Positions 50,583 to 59,027 of a stretch of 64,000 nucleotides of DNA are shown piece by piece. Numbering within the stretch: the stretch's first letter is position 1; each line of letters begins with the position of its first letter. Both the position numbers and the translations under genes were made by a program. The stretch is from Chryseobacterium sp. (GTDB lineage Bacteria > Bacteroidota > Bacteroidia > Flavobacteriales > Weeksellaceae): NCBI GenBank assembly GCA_031286615.1, contig JAITUA010000021.1:1-64000 (forward strand). The letters are read 5' to 3'. The notes beneath the pieces were generated by a model. That model saw nothing but the letters and a program-made list of their open reading frames with translations. It had not been told where the DNA came from and ran no database searches.

Positions 50583-51596
50583 TTATCTTAAGCCAGATCT
50601 TGGTCCGGATGCTGCTACTACAGCCTGCATTCTTGTTTTTTGATTAGCTGAGAACATTACCATAGATTTGTCATCTACATAATCCATATAGTTCATGAAC
50701 ATCTGAGAACGGCTTACCCCTCCACAAACTCTGTTCAGAGGATAAGTAGGATTCCCGTAGTTAGGGCCTGGAGACACTGGTGTATCATTAGAGTAATCCG
50801 TTTGGCAGCCTGTATCAGATGATCCCCAAAGATGTGGAAGATTCAGATAGTGACCTACTTCATGTGTTACTGTTCTTCCTAAGTTGAAAGGAGCAGAAGC
50901 ACCGGTTTTTCCTATGTACTGATATCCTATTACAAGGCCATCATACCATTGTCCTGCATTTTCAGGGTAATAAGCATAGCCTAATGTGCCTGGCTGATTA
51001 TTCTCATCAAGGATTGAATTAACAACCCATATATTCATATTTTTATTCACATCAGTAGCATCAATACCACCTGTGCTCGCCTTTTTCATTTGCTCAAGAT
51101 CAGATCTCCAGCCGGTTTTTGTACTTTGTTTGCGGTTGGTAGCTACTAATTTAAAACGGATTTTTACATCTCCTGCTGCCGAAGGTTGAAATGCTGAAGG
51201 AATTTTATTAATGTCAGAATTGGTAGCACCATAATCAGCATTCAGTACGGCAATTTGTTCTGCGATTCTTGCATCAGAAACATTTTGAGCGGAAGTATTA
51301 TAAATTACATTAAAAACTACCGGAATCTCAACGGTTCCATCCGCCAGAACTTTTCCTAATCTAAGGTTTTCTGTAAATTTTTCAGTACCGAATTCAATAT
51401 CGGCCATTTTTTGTTTTAGCGCAGGGTTTTTCAGAAGCATCGCCTGTCTTATTCCTTCCGAAGGACAGCTTCTTTTAAGAGCGCTTGGAGCAGAAGCTTC
51501 CTGATCCAGAGGCGTTTCATTTTGATTACTTAAGTTGTCGGAGTTACATGCCGACATAAGGCCCAGAACTAGGGCTCCGAATAAGAATTTTCTCAT
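50583..51596 (-). CDS. Secreted M43-family zinc metalloprotease (lipoprotein signal)
   Basis: The 337-residue protein has a lipoprotein-type signal (MRKFLFGALVLGLMSAC, Cys 17), a propeptide (about 20-85) and an M43/pappalysin catalytic domain. The extended zinc motif is RTVTHEVGHYLNLPHLWG (about 230-247, HExxHxxGxxH class), and the Met-turn is MFMNYMDYVDDKSM (about 300). Disulfide Cys flank it (GCQTDYS, RVCGG). Cytophagalysin- and ulilysin-type proteases of this group degrade proteins outside the cell. The gene is preceded by a large non-coding gap and the regulator locus on the same strand. Confidence 0.9.
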   Translation of the reverse strand: MRKFLFGALVLGLMSACNSDNLSNQNETPLDQEASAPSALKRSCPSEGIRQAMLLKNPALKQKMADIEFGTEKFTENLRLGKVLADGTVEIPVVFNVIYNTSAQNVSDARIAEQIAVLNADYGATNSDINKIPSAFQPSAAGDVKIRFKLVATNRKQSTKTGWRSDLEQMKKASTGGIDATDVNKNMNIWVVNSILDENNQPGTLGYAYYPENAGQWYDGLVIGYQYIGKTGASAPFNLGRTVTHEVGHYLNLPHLWGSSDTGCQTDYSNDTPVSPGPNYGNPTYPLNRVCGGVSRSQMFMNYMDYVDDKSMVMFSANQKTRMQAVVAASGPRSGLR

Positions 51597-52154
51597 ATCG
51601 TTATAATATAATTTGGTTGAGGGTGTGAAATTATATTATTTAAAATTGATATGCAAACTATTTCTTAAAATATTTAATAAATACTTATTTAATGGTTGAT
51701 TTATTTAATTATTTATTAATGAATTGTGATTTTGTTTGAGTTTTAGTTAATTTTAAATATATAATTTATATTTCACGCTTAAGTGTGTTTTTGAGTGAAA
51801 ATAATTTCACACTCTACATAATTTGTAGGATATTTTTCATGAGAAATATGTTAATAAAAATATCTTAAACATATAATTAAAGTTTATATATTCCATGTAT
51901 TTATTCTCATTTTAGCTTTTTTTACTGAATTGCATGTTTCTTAACGAAATAATATAGATTGTCCAGATTTTTTTGTTGAATAAATTATTGAGCTTATAAT
52001 ACAATGGTATTCCTGAATTTTATCTATAAAAGGCTATAAAAAAAAATCTATCTCAATTAGAGATAGATTTTAAATTTTTATTAATTTGGTAAAATATATT
52101 GTAGGTTTTTATTGCTTACTATGAATACTTTTCGTTTAAATTTAATGATAAATT
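51597..52154. other. AT-rich gene-free region
   Basis: About 560 bases without a convincing gene on either strand; short frames from ATG codons end quickly. It holds AATTTCACAC-type motifs (GTGTGAAATT at 51623, its complement at 51803, TATTTCAC near 51769) and the regulator terminator at 52043-52071. It is likely a control region for the M43 gene. Confidence 0.6.
52043..52071 (-). terminator. Terminator of the LuxR-type regulator gene
   Basis: AAAATCTATCTC (52043-52054) pairs with GAGATAGATTTT (52060-52071); the A-run to its left gives T on the minus strand. Confidence 0.8.
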
Positions 52155-52796
52155 TTAGTTTGCAAAACCATTTTTAATAGCAAATACAGCCAGCCCAACA
52201 CGGGTTTTTAAATCCAGTTTTTCACAAAGCTGATCGCGATAGCTTTCCACGGTTCTTGGGCTGCAGCACATTCTGTCAGCAATTTCTTTATAGCTGAGTT
52301 CAGTTACAGTGTATTTCAGAAATTCTTTTTCTCTGTCAGAAATTCTTACGGCGATTTCAGATTCCGTTTCTTTATTAAGATTGGAGAAAATAATTTTAGA
52401 AGCCCAGTCCGGGTAAAAGAAACCGTCACTGTTCAATCGGGTAAGTGCTGTCTCCAGATCTCTTGGGTGGGTGTTTTTTAGAAGGTAGCCTTTTGCCCCG
52501 CTTTTGATCATTTTGATCACACTATTATCGTCACCCTGCATGCTAAGTGCCATGATTTTAATGGCGGGATGGTTTTTAGTAAGCCAGGCTGCGGTTTCAA
52601 AACCATCCATTATTGGCATGCTGATATCTAAAAGAATGATATCCGGAATAGTATTTCCTTCTTCAATTTTTTGGATGAGGTCTTTCCCGTTTTCGCATAC
52701 ATAAATGACTTCAAATTCATTGAAATTACCAATGATGCCTTCCAGGGCTTTTGCAATAAGTATGTGGTCGTCAACAATGACAATAGATTTCTTCAT
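52155..52796 (-). CDS. LuxR/NarL-family response regulator
   Basis: The 213-residue regulator has the receiver Asp in DIILLDISMPIMDGFETA (about 55) and Lys in GAKGYLLKNTHP (about 107). A LuxR-type helix-turn-helix lies near the end: VRISDREKEFLKYTVTELSY and EIADRMCCSPRTVESYRDQL. It pairs with the kinase just upstream (4-base ATGA overlap). Targets are unknown; nearby genes on the same strand (M43 protease, GG-leader peptide) are candidates. Confidence 0.92.
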   Translation of the reverse strand: MKKSIVIVDDHILIAKALEGIIGNFNEFEVIYVCENGKDLIQKIEEGNTIPDIILLDISMPIMDGFETAAWLTKNHPAIKIMALSMQGDDNSVIKMIKSGAKGYLLKNTHPRDLETALTRLNSDGFFYPDWASKIIFSNLNKETESEIAVRISDREKEFLKYTVTELSYKEIADRMCCSPRTVESYRDQLCEKLDLKTRVGLAVFAIKNGFAN

Positions 52797-53578
52797 GACT
52801 GTTTTTTTAAGATAATATTGATTCGGGTTCCCGTATTTTCCTGGCTTTCTATAACGAAATTTGCTCCAATAATTTCTGCTCTGTTTTTCATATTCGTAAG
52901 ACCTATTCCGTTGGATTTGATCTGTGAAGTATCAAATCCGATTCCGTCATCACGAATATCAAGTTCCCAAAGGATATCTTCGGACGTATTCAGGCATATA
53001 AAAATATTTTTACAGCGGGAATGTTTTATGCTGTTCTGAATGAACTCCTGAGTGATTCTGAGCAGCATGTTTTTATGAACAAAACCTAAATCCAGCTGCT
53101 TGAAATTGTGTTCAAAGCTGACAATACACTTTTTAAAAGAATTGGTATTGTCTACTTCTTCCTGTATTAAAGTTACAATTTCCTTTTGATTGATGTTGTC
53201 ATCCGTCAGTGTTTTCGACAGGCTTCTGAGATCCTGCAGAGACTGATTGATGATCTGAGAAACCTGGTCAATTCTTTCACTGGCTTCCGGGGCCTTATTC
53301 TCGTAAAGCATCTGTTGGACATACAGACTTACAAGGGTTAGTTTCTGGCCGATATTATCATGAAGCTCACGCCCGATTTGTTGCATGGTAGCTTGCTGAA
53401 TCTCCAGTTGAGTAGACAGGAGTTCTCTCTGATGAAGTTCATTTTTCATCTCAATTTCATTCAGATATTCCCGTTTTCGTTGTCTGTAATTTCTGATATA
53501 AATAAATACGGCTGTTACAAACATCAAAAAAAAGATGTTGAATGAAATAATGGTTATTAAGAGCTCTGTTTTCCCCAT
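52793..53578 (-). CDS. Histidine kinase of the HisKA_3 type, without a sensor domain
   Basis: The 261-residue kinase has one N-terminal membrane helix (about 5-26, LITIISFNIFFLMFVTAVFI), a coiled coil (about 30-65), the HisKA_3 phospho-acceptor IGRELHDNIGQKLTLVSLYV (His about 77), and a C-terminal ATPase with DIRDDGIGFD and GIGLTNMKNRAEI. There is no extracellular sensor. The ATG at 53578 (MGKTELLITI) is chosen. The gene overlaps the 7TM gene by 22 bases and the regulator by 4, so the three are made together; the 7TM protein may be the sensor. Confidence 0.9.
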   Translation of the reverse strand: MGKTELLITIISFNIFFLMFVTAVFIYIRNYRQRKREYLNEIEMKNELHQRELLSTQLEIQQATMQQIGRELHDNIGQKLTLVSLYVQQMLYENKAPEASERIDQVSQIINQSLQDLRSLSKTLTDDNINQKEIVTLIQEEVDNTNSFKKCIVSFEHNFKQLDLGFVHKNMLLRITQEFIQNSIKHSRCKNIFICLNTSEDILWELDIRDDGIGFDTSQIKSNGIGLTNMKNRAEIIGANFVIESQENTGTRINIILKKQS

Positions 53579-54204
53579 ATGAATGAACTTGCAAATAAAA
53601 TATACATTACCGCTCCTGAAACCTGGAAGTAGATAAAATAAATATCCCAGATATCTATATATTTCCACAAGAGAGAGTTAAATGTCATAAATGGTAGATT
53701 GGCAATATAAAAAAGCGTTACTCCCAGATTGATATAAAACATTTTGTTTTTACTGAAATTGAGAATCTCAGATGAATTTACTTGTTTATAATACTCCATA
53801 ATGACAAGAGCCATTAAGAGCAGACAACCTATATTATAATTGAAAGAAAAGATTACTTTCTTTTCCGGGAAAAAAAGTGCCCTGAGAATATATGTTAAAA
53901 GATACGTTCCTGTTAAGACATAGAACAGTTTTGTTTTCTTTAGAGATTCTTTTGCATACAGCCAATAAAAAAATATAAACTGCAGTGGAATCACAAAATA
54001 ATTGTGAAAATTTATTCTGTCTATTCTAAGTGGCTTCTCTCCCCATTTTACAGCCGATTCGCATAGAAAAATAAGAATCAGATAAACTGCCAGATATTTC
54101 CAATGCTGTTTTTTGACACGGTTATAATAAATCAGGGAAGTTAAAGCTGCAAAGGCCTCTCCCCAATACATGAATGACGAAAAAAATTTTTGAATCTCAG
54201 TCAT
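53557..54204 (-). CDS. Seven-helix membrane protein, possible sensor for the adjacent kinase
   Basis: The 215-residue protein has about seven hydrophobic helices (near 10-25, 36-52, 67-83, 92-110, 117-135, 155-173 and 185-206) with short loops (WKYLAVYLILIFLCESA, NYFVIPLQFIFFYWLYA). I do not recognise a named family. Its 22-base overlap with the sensorless kinase suggests it supplies signal perception. The gene 26 bases upstream encodes the Gly-rich unknown protein. Confidence 0.8.
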   Translation of the reverse strand: MTEIQKFFSSFMYWGEAFAALTSLIYYNRVKKQHWKYLAVYLILIFLCESAVKWGEKPLRIDRINFHNYFVIPLQFIFFYWLYAKESLKKTKLFYVLTGTYLLTYILRALFFPEKKVIFSFNYNIGCLLLMALVIMEYYKQVNSSEILNFSKNKMFYINLGVTLFYIANLPFMTFNSLLWKYIDIWDIYFIYFQVSGAVMYILFASSFIWGKQSS

Positions 54205-54230
54205 ATTGTGTTTAAGAATGTGAATAGTGA

Positions 54231-54797
54231 TTAATAAGATGTGCCCATTGGAGGTGATGGTGGAATAAGTGTTCCACTATTTTCTCCAAGACCTGTATCA
54301 TCACCTTGAGCACCTCCGCCACCATTATCATTGCCACCAACATTGCCAGATGGAGTAAAATTACGAGCATTTAACGCTATGGATTTTCCATCAGCACTTT
54401 GGAAAGGATTAAAATCAAAATCAACAAGCTCACCGGTTTCACTGGCTTTTTTCACGGTTGGAATCATCACTAAAGTATGTTTTCCGGCATATTCTACTGG
54501 AACAGGGTGGGAGTCCATGATAGACCAGTTTTCTTGCTTAGGATATGTTGCGTAATAAAATCTGATTCCCAGATCTTCTTCAGAAGTTGCAGAGTTTACT
54601 TTGGCAGCCTCTTCTTCGATCTTTGCAATAAAGTTTTTTAATTTCGGAAGATCAAACCAGATAGAATGTGCGTCCTGAATACCTAAAGCAGTATTAATTG
54701 CATTTAAATGATTTTGACGATAATTGTCGATCAGAGCCTGGATAAGACTATTTGACATTGTTCCAGGTTGTAGCGGATTGTTTGATTCTGTATTCAT
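54231..54797 (-). CDS. Unknown soluble protein with Gly/Asn-rich tail
   Basis: The 188-residue protein lacks a signal peptide. The N-terminal half is helical (SLIQALIDNYRQNHLNAINT). The middle has a strand pattern also seen in other flavobacterial unknowns (DLGIRFYYATYPKQENW, then KHTLVMIPTVKKA). The tail (about 150-188) is Gly/Asn/Asp-rich (GGNDNGGGGAQGDDTGLGEN) and ends SPPMGTSY. Function unknown. It is between the GG-leader peptide gene and the 7TM gene, all on the minus strand. Confidence 0.75.
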   Translation of the reverse strand: MNTESNNPLQPGTMSNSLIQALIDNYRQNHLNAINTALGIQDAHSIWFDLPKLKNFIAKIEEEAAKVNSATSEEDLGIRFYYATYPKQENWSIMDSHPVPVEYAGKHTLVMIPTVKKASETGELVDFDFNPFQSADGKSIALNARNFTPSGNVGGNDNGGGGAQGDDTGLGENSGTLIPPSPPMGTSY

Positions 54798-54963
54798 AGC
54801 TTAATGTTTTACGGATGAAACTCAATTAATATGCAAATCTCGGAAAAAATATGGTAGAAAATATAGTCATGAATAGGGAATTATACTGTTATTTTTTCCG
54901 TGTTTTTACGGATTGCGTTAATCGTAGTAACTTGTAGGAGTATTTATTATGAATTTATGCTAA

Positions 54964-54993
54964 AAAACGGAGAAATACATATTTCTCCGTTTT
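54964..54993 (-). terminator. Terminator of the GG-leader peptide gene
   Basis: AAAACGGAGAAAT (54964-54976) pairs with ATTTCTCCGTTTT (54981-54993). It begins right after the peptide stop codon on the minus strand, and the A-run at 54962-54967 gives T on that strand. Confidence 0.8.
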
Positions 54994-54996
54994 TCT

Positions 54997-55149
54997 CTAA
55001 ATGCAAGGGTACTTCCTCCAGTCTCGGCAAATATATCCTGATGTACAACAAAGGTTGACAGGGCAGTTCATGTTTTCATCACACATAATGATAGGAGCGA
55101 TAAGACCACCGTTGATTTTTTTTAAATCATTTCTTTTTAGCTTTTTCAT
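54997..55149 (-). CDS. Short peptide with double-glycine leader and six cysteines (bacteriocin-like)
   Basis: A 50-residue frame (ATG at 55149, TAG at 54997) begins MKKLKRNDLKKINGG, a double-glycine leader: Gly-Gly at 14-15, with Leu4, Leu9 and Ile12 at positions -12, -7 and -4 from the cut. The 35-residue core (from Leu16) has Cys at 23, 29, 34, 35, 41 and 49, enough for three disulfides, plus Trp44. Peptides with such leaders are annotated as bacteriocin-like in Chryseobacterium-like genomes and exported by C39-peptidase ABC transporters; none is in the window. A terminator follows directly. Activity, signal or toxin, is unknown. Confidence 0.8.
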   Translation of the reverse strand: MKKLKRNDLKKINGGLIAPIIMCDENMNCPVNLCCTSGYICRDWRKYPCI

Positions 55150-55228
55150 ACTGATTTTGTTTTAGTTAGTGATAGATTTGAATAGTAAATATAATTATAT
55201 TTCACTTAGCAAGGATAAATTATAAGAA

Positions 55229-55263
55229 AAATAAGTGCTGCAGATTATTCTACAGCACTTATT
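55229..55263 (-). terminator. Terminator of clpB
   Basis: AATAAGTGCTG pairs with CAGCACTTATT around CAGATTATTCTA, just past the clpB stop on the minus strand; the A-rich left flank gives T. Confidence 0.75.
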
Positions 55264-55294
55264 CACAAAAATAATGTATATGAAAAAAACTATT

Positions 55295-57889
55295 TTATTG
55301 TTCAGTAGGTCTGAAAACCAAACCTGTTTCTACGAAATAATCCAAAGTAATTCTGTCTCCATCATTTACCTTTCCTGCAAGAATTTCTTTAGACAGTTTA
55401 TTTAATACTTCCTGCTGGATTACTCTTTTCAATGGTCTTGCTCCAAAAGCAGGGTCGTAACCTTTCTCCATCAGATAATCTACCGCATCCTGAGTGAAAG
55501 TCATGATGATGTTTCGTTTAGATAACATTTCATTGAAACCTCTCAACTGGTACTGAACGATTTTTCCGATTTCTTTTTTTCTTAAAGGCTGGAATAGTAC
55601 AATTTCATCAATTCTATTCAGGAATTCCGGACGAAGAGTCTGTTTCAGCAGGTCAAAAACTTCTACTTTTGTTTTATCCACAATTTCATCCTGGTTTTCC
55701 TCAGTAAGATTCTCAAAATTTTCCTGAATAAGGTGTGAACCTAAATTTGAGGTCATAATAATAATTGAATTCTTAAAATTAACCACACGGCCTTTATTAT
55801 CAGTAAGACGTCCATCATCCAAAACCTGTAGTAAAGTATTGAAAACATCCGGGTGTGCCTTTTCAATTTCGTCCAAAAGTACCACGGAATATGGTCTTCT
55901 TCTTACTGCTTCTGTCAATTGCCCGCCTTCATCATATCCTACATATCCCGGAGGAGCTCCTACCAATCTCGAAACACTGTGACGTTCCTGATATTCACTC
56001 ATATCAATTCTGGTCATATTGTTTTCGTCATCAAATAAGAACTCTGCCAATGCTTTTGCCAGCTCGGTTTTACCAACTCCGGTTGTTCCCAGGAATAAAA
56101 AGGATCCGATAGGTTTTTTATCATCACTAAGACCGGCTCTGTTTCTTCTGATGGCATCAGCAACCGCCTGGATGGCTTCATCCTGTCCTACGACTCTGTG
56201 GTGCAGTTCAGATTCCAGATTTAATAATTTATCCCTTTCCGATTGTAATAATTTGGTTACAGGAATACCTGTCCATTTACCAATCACTTCAGAGATATTT
56301 TCTGCAGTAACTTCTTCTTTGATCAATTCATTCTGATGGTTCTGCATTTCCAGCTCAACTTTGTTGAGTTCTTCTTCTTTTTCACGAAGTTTTCCATATT
56401 GGATCTCCGCTACTTTTGCATAATCCCCGGCTCTTGAAGCTCTTTCTGCTTCATGTTTCAGAGATTCAATATCTTTTTTGATCTGTGTAAGATCTTCACT
56501 TTTCTGTTTTTCTTTCAACCATTTGGCATTGATCTCGTTTCTCTGTTCTGAGATTTTAGCGATATCTTCTTTCAAATGATCTATTTTGGTCTGGTTGCCT
56601 TCTCTTGAAATGGCTGCCAATTCAATTTCCAATTGCATCAGTCTTCTGTCCAGAACGTCAAGTTCTTCCGGCTTGGAATTGATTTCCATTCTAAGTTTAG
56701 CAGAAGCTTCATCAATAAGGTCGATCGCTTTATCCGGTAAGAAACGGTCTGAAATGTATCTCTGCGACATTTCTACAGCTGCAATAATTGCCTCATCTTT
56801 GATTCTTACTTTGTGGTGAGCTTCATATTTATCCTTAATACCACGAAGGATAGAAATTGCGGACTCAGTATCCGGTTCTTCCACCATTACTTTCTGAAAA
56901 CGTCTTTCCAGCGCTTTATCTTTTTCAAAATACTTTTGATACTCGTTCAAAGTGGTTGCTCCAATTGCTCTCAATTCACCTCTTGCCAAAGCAGGTTTTA
57001 AGATGTTGGCAGCATCCATAGCTCCTTCACCACCGCCGGCACCTACCAATGTGTGGATTTCGTCAATGAAAAGAATAATCTGTCCGTCAGATTTGGTAAC
57101 TTCATTCACAACGGATTTCAGACGCTCTTCAAACTCACCCTTGTATTTAGCTCCTGCGATCAAAGCGCCCATATCCAATGAAAATAATGTTTTATCCATC
57201 AGGTTTTCAGGAACGTCACCATTGATAATTCTGTGAGCTATTCCTTCAGCAATGGCTGTTTTACCTACACCTGGTTCCCCGATAAGGATTGGATTGTTTT
57301 TTGTTCTTCTGGAAAGGATCTGTAAAACCCTTCTGATTTCTTCATCACGCCCTATTACAGGATCCAGTTTTCCTTCTGCTGCTAATTCATTGAAGTTTTT
57401 AGCATATTTATTTAAGGATTGATACGTTTCTTCCGAACTTGCAGAAGTTGCTTTACTTCCTTTTCTTAATTCTTTTATACCGCCTTCCAACAGATTTTTG
57501 GTTACGCCCATATCTTTCAGCATTTTTGAAACTTCAGAACTGGTTTCCAGAAGTGATAGCCATAAATGCTCAATCGTTACATATTCATCACCCATTTTTT
57601 TGGCGATGTTGGGTGCGTCCAGCAATACTTTGTTAGCAGATTGTGAAAGATAAATGTTCCCTCCCTGTACTTTTGGAAGTTTTTCTAAATTTTCACGGTT
57701 GCGCTCTCTTACTAAATTGGCATCTGCTTCAGATTTTTTAAGTAAGAAAGGCGATATATTTTCATCCACCTGAAAGATTCCCTCAAGGAGATGTTGTGGT
57801 TCAATGCTTTGGTTGCTTAATTCCATAGCAAGCTGTTGTGCTGCCTGGATGGCTTCCTGTGATTTTACTGTATATTGGTTTAAGTTCAT
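55295..57889 (-). CDS. clpB: Chaperone ClpB (Hsp100 disaggregase)
   Basis: The 864-residue AAA+ chaperone resolubilises aggregated proteins together with DnaK in the cytoplasm. It has the ClpN repeat domain (about 1-145), NBD1 with Walker A GEPGVGKTAIAEG (about 205) and IILFIDEIHTLVGAGG, the coiled-coil middle domain (about 405-525) that separates ClpB from ClpA, and NBD2 with Walker A GTTGVGKTELAKAL (about 607) and DEIEKAHPDV. No ClpP-binding IGF/L loop is expected or seen. The length is normal. It has a long AT-rich upstream region and its own terminator. Confidence 0.97.
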   Translation of the reverse strand: MNLNQYTVKSQEAIQAAQQLAMELSNQSIEPQHLLEGIFQVDENISPFLLKKSEADANLVRERNRENLEKLPKVQGGNIYLSQSANKVLLDAPNIAKKMGDEYVTIEHLWLSLLETSSEVSKMLKDMGVTKNLLEGGIKELRKGSKATSASSEETYQSLNKYAKNFNELAAEGKLDPVIGRDEEIRRVLQILSRRTKNNPILIGEPGVGKTAIAEGIAHRIINGDVPENLMDKTLFSLDMGALIAGAKYKGEFEERLKSVVNEVTKSDGQIILFIDEIHTLVGAGGGEGAMDAANILKPALARGELRAIGATTLNEYQKYFEKDKALERRFQKVMVEEPDTESAISILRGIKDKYEAHHKVRIKDEAIIAAVEMSQRYISDRFLPDKAIDLIDEASAKLRMEINSKPEELDVLDRRLMQLEIELAAISREGNQTKIDHLKEDIAKISEQRNEINAKWLKEKQKSEDLTQIKKDIESLKHEAERASRAGDYAKVAEIQYGKLREKEEELNKVELEMQNHQNELIKEEVTAENISEVIGKWTGIPVTKLLQSERDKLLNLESELHHRVVGQDEAIQAVADAIRRNRAGLSDDKKPIGSFLFLGTTGVGKTELAKALAEFLFDDENNMTRIDMSEYQERHSVSRLVGAPPGYVGYDEGGQLTEAVRRRPYSVVLLDEIEKAHPDVFNTLLQVLDDGRLTDNKGRVVNFKNSIIIMTSNLGSHLIQENFENLTEENQDEIVDKTKVEVFDLLKQTLRPEFLNRIDEIVLFQPLRKKEIGKIVQYQLRGFNEMLSKRNIIMTFTQDAVDYLMEKGYDPAFGARPLKRVIQQEVLNKLSKEILAGKVNDGDRITLDYFVETGLVFRPTEQ

Positions 57890-58052
57890 ATTTTATATAT
57901 TTTTGGTATTGATTTGTTCAAAGTTTAGTTTTAAAAAACATCAAGAAACCAAATTTTGAGGCTCAGTTTCTTAATGCCATCAATTATTTAATCATTTATT
58001 CGATGACTATATCGCAAAAAGTGTTCAATTATTAAATTTACAAAAAAATAGG

Positions 58053-58114
58053 ACAAATTTTCCGAATATTGTATTTTTAACGAAAAATTAACTTGACAAA
58101 ATTTCCGATTTTGT
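58053..58114. promoter_or_regulatory. Two related pseudo-palindromes upstream of tetR
   Basis: ACAAATTTTCCGAATATTGT (58053-58072) and ACAAAATTTCCGATTTTGT (58096-58114) resemble each other and are partly palindromic (ACAAAA and TTTTGT). They lie between clpB and tetR and could be regulator sites for either. Confidence 0.4.
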
Positions 58115-58219
58115 AATTATTTCTTTGAAATCCATGAACAAATAGTCATATTGTGAGAATAAATTTCTATCAGTTGATTTTAAAATGGGCAAATTTTCAG
58201 CTTTTTATTTTAGAATAAT

Positions 58220-58227
58220 TACTTTTG
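58220..58227 (+). promoter_or_regulatory. -7 promoter box of tetR
   Basis: TACTTTTG is an exact TAnnTTTG match 11 bases before the ATG at 58239, which implies a very short leader and rules out the upstream in-frame start at 58185. Confidence 0.45.
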
Positions 58228-58238
58228 CATTTTACCAG

Positions 58239-58817
58239 ATGGAACTAAAAGAAAAACAGAGAAAAATACTAGATGTAGCAGTAGAGCTTTTCAAAGAGAA
58301 AGGCTACATGGGGAGTTCAGTAAGAGACCTTGCTACAAAACTCAATATCAAGGCTGCATCACTGTATGCACATATCCGTTCAAAAGAAGAAATTCTTGAG
58401 TGGATATGTTTTGGTATTGCTCAGGAATTCTTCGATGAGCTTCAGGAAGTGAAAAATACAGATATTGCTCCAAGGGAAAAACTGAATCTGTTACTGGATA
58501 AGCATTTATCCGTTGTTCTTAAAAACCGTGATGTTACTCATATTTATTCTAATGAATGGAGACATCTCGAAGAAAGGCTTCCCGAATTTGTAGAATTAAG
58601 GAAAAATTACCAACAGGAAGTTGAAAAACTGATTTCCGAGATCTACATTGCAGAAAACTGGGAACTGAAATCACCATCATTTACCACAAGATTTATTCTT
58701 CATACTTTAAACAATTCTTATTTCTGGTTTAAAAGAAGCAGTGATTCCACTGATGAAATCACTGATGAAATCAGGGAGAAAATCCTTTTTGGTCTTATTG
58801 GAAATCAGAAAAATTAA
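58239..58817 (+). CDS. TetR-family regulator, probably of the phenylacetate genes
   Basis: The 192-residue protein has an N-terminal TetR helix-turn-helix (about 8-55, ILDVAVELFKEKGYMGSSVR and LNIKAASLYAHIRSKEEIL) and a ligand-binding helical C-terminal domain (about 70-190) with YSNEWRHLEERLPEFVEL. This form resembles PaaR/FadR-type regulators that release DNA when they bind an acyl- or phenylacetyl-CoA. It lies upstream of paaK on the same strand, where a TetR-like palindrome covers the predicted start site. The ATG at 58239 is chosen because the promoter box sits just before it. Confidence 0.88.
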   Translation: MELKEKQRKILDVAVELFKEKGYMGSSVRDLATKLNIKAASLYAHIRSKEEILEWICFGIAQEFFDELQEVKNTDIAPREKLNLLLDKHLSVVLKNRDVTHIYSNEWRHLEERLPEFVELRKNYQQEVEKLISEIYIAENWELKSPSFTTRFILHTLNNSYFWFKRSSDSTDEITDEIREKILFGLIGNQKN

Positions 58818-58857
58818 AGAATCCCTTATCCTTCTGATGAAAGAAGAGTCTCATTAA

Positions 58858-58906
58858 GAATTTAATGATAGATTCTTCACTAAGTCCATTCCGCTCAGAA
58901 TGACAG
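58858..58906. repeat. Degenerate intergenic repeat fragment
   Basis: GATTCTTCACTAAGTCCATT and TTCCGCTCAGAATGACAGAA resemble a repeat fragment at about 374-390 and look like debris of a dispersed intergenic element. Confidence 0.4.
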
Positions 58907-58972
58907 AATACATACTATAAACTCACCGTTCTTATTTAGAATTATTCAAAATATGATAAAAGTCATAATAAT

Positions 58973-59003
58973 TTTGTCAGATTCCAAAATCTTTTTAAAT
59001 TTA
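58973..59003 (+). promoter_or_regulatory. Promoter of the paa operon
   Basis: TTTG at 58973-58976 and TAAATTTA at 58996-59003 (one mismatch from TAnnTTTG) have the preferred 19-base spacer. The start site should fall near 59010. Confidence 0.6.
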
Positions 59004-59006
59004 CAC

Positions 59007-59020
59007 CTAACAAATGTTAG
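59007..59020 (+). promoter_or_regulatory. Palindromic operator over the paaK start site
   Basis: CTAACAAATGTTAG is a perfect inverted repeat with two central bases, covering the predicted transcription start and ending 7 bases before the paaK ATG. Its size and place fit a TetR-family repressor site, most likely for the protein at 58239-58817. Confidence 0.65.
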
Positions 59021-59027
59021 TTAGTTT

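Noticed and set aside
55853-57236. Several frames antisense to clpB
   Set aside because: ClpB is highly conserved on the other strand; these are shadow frames.
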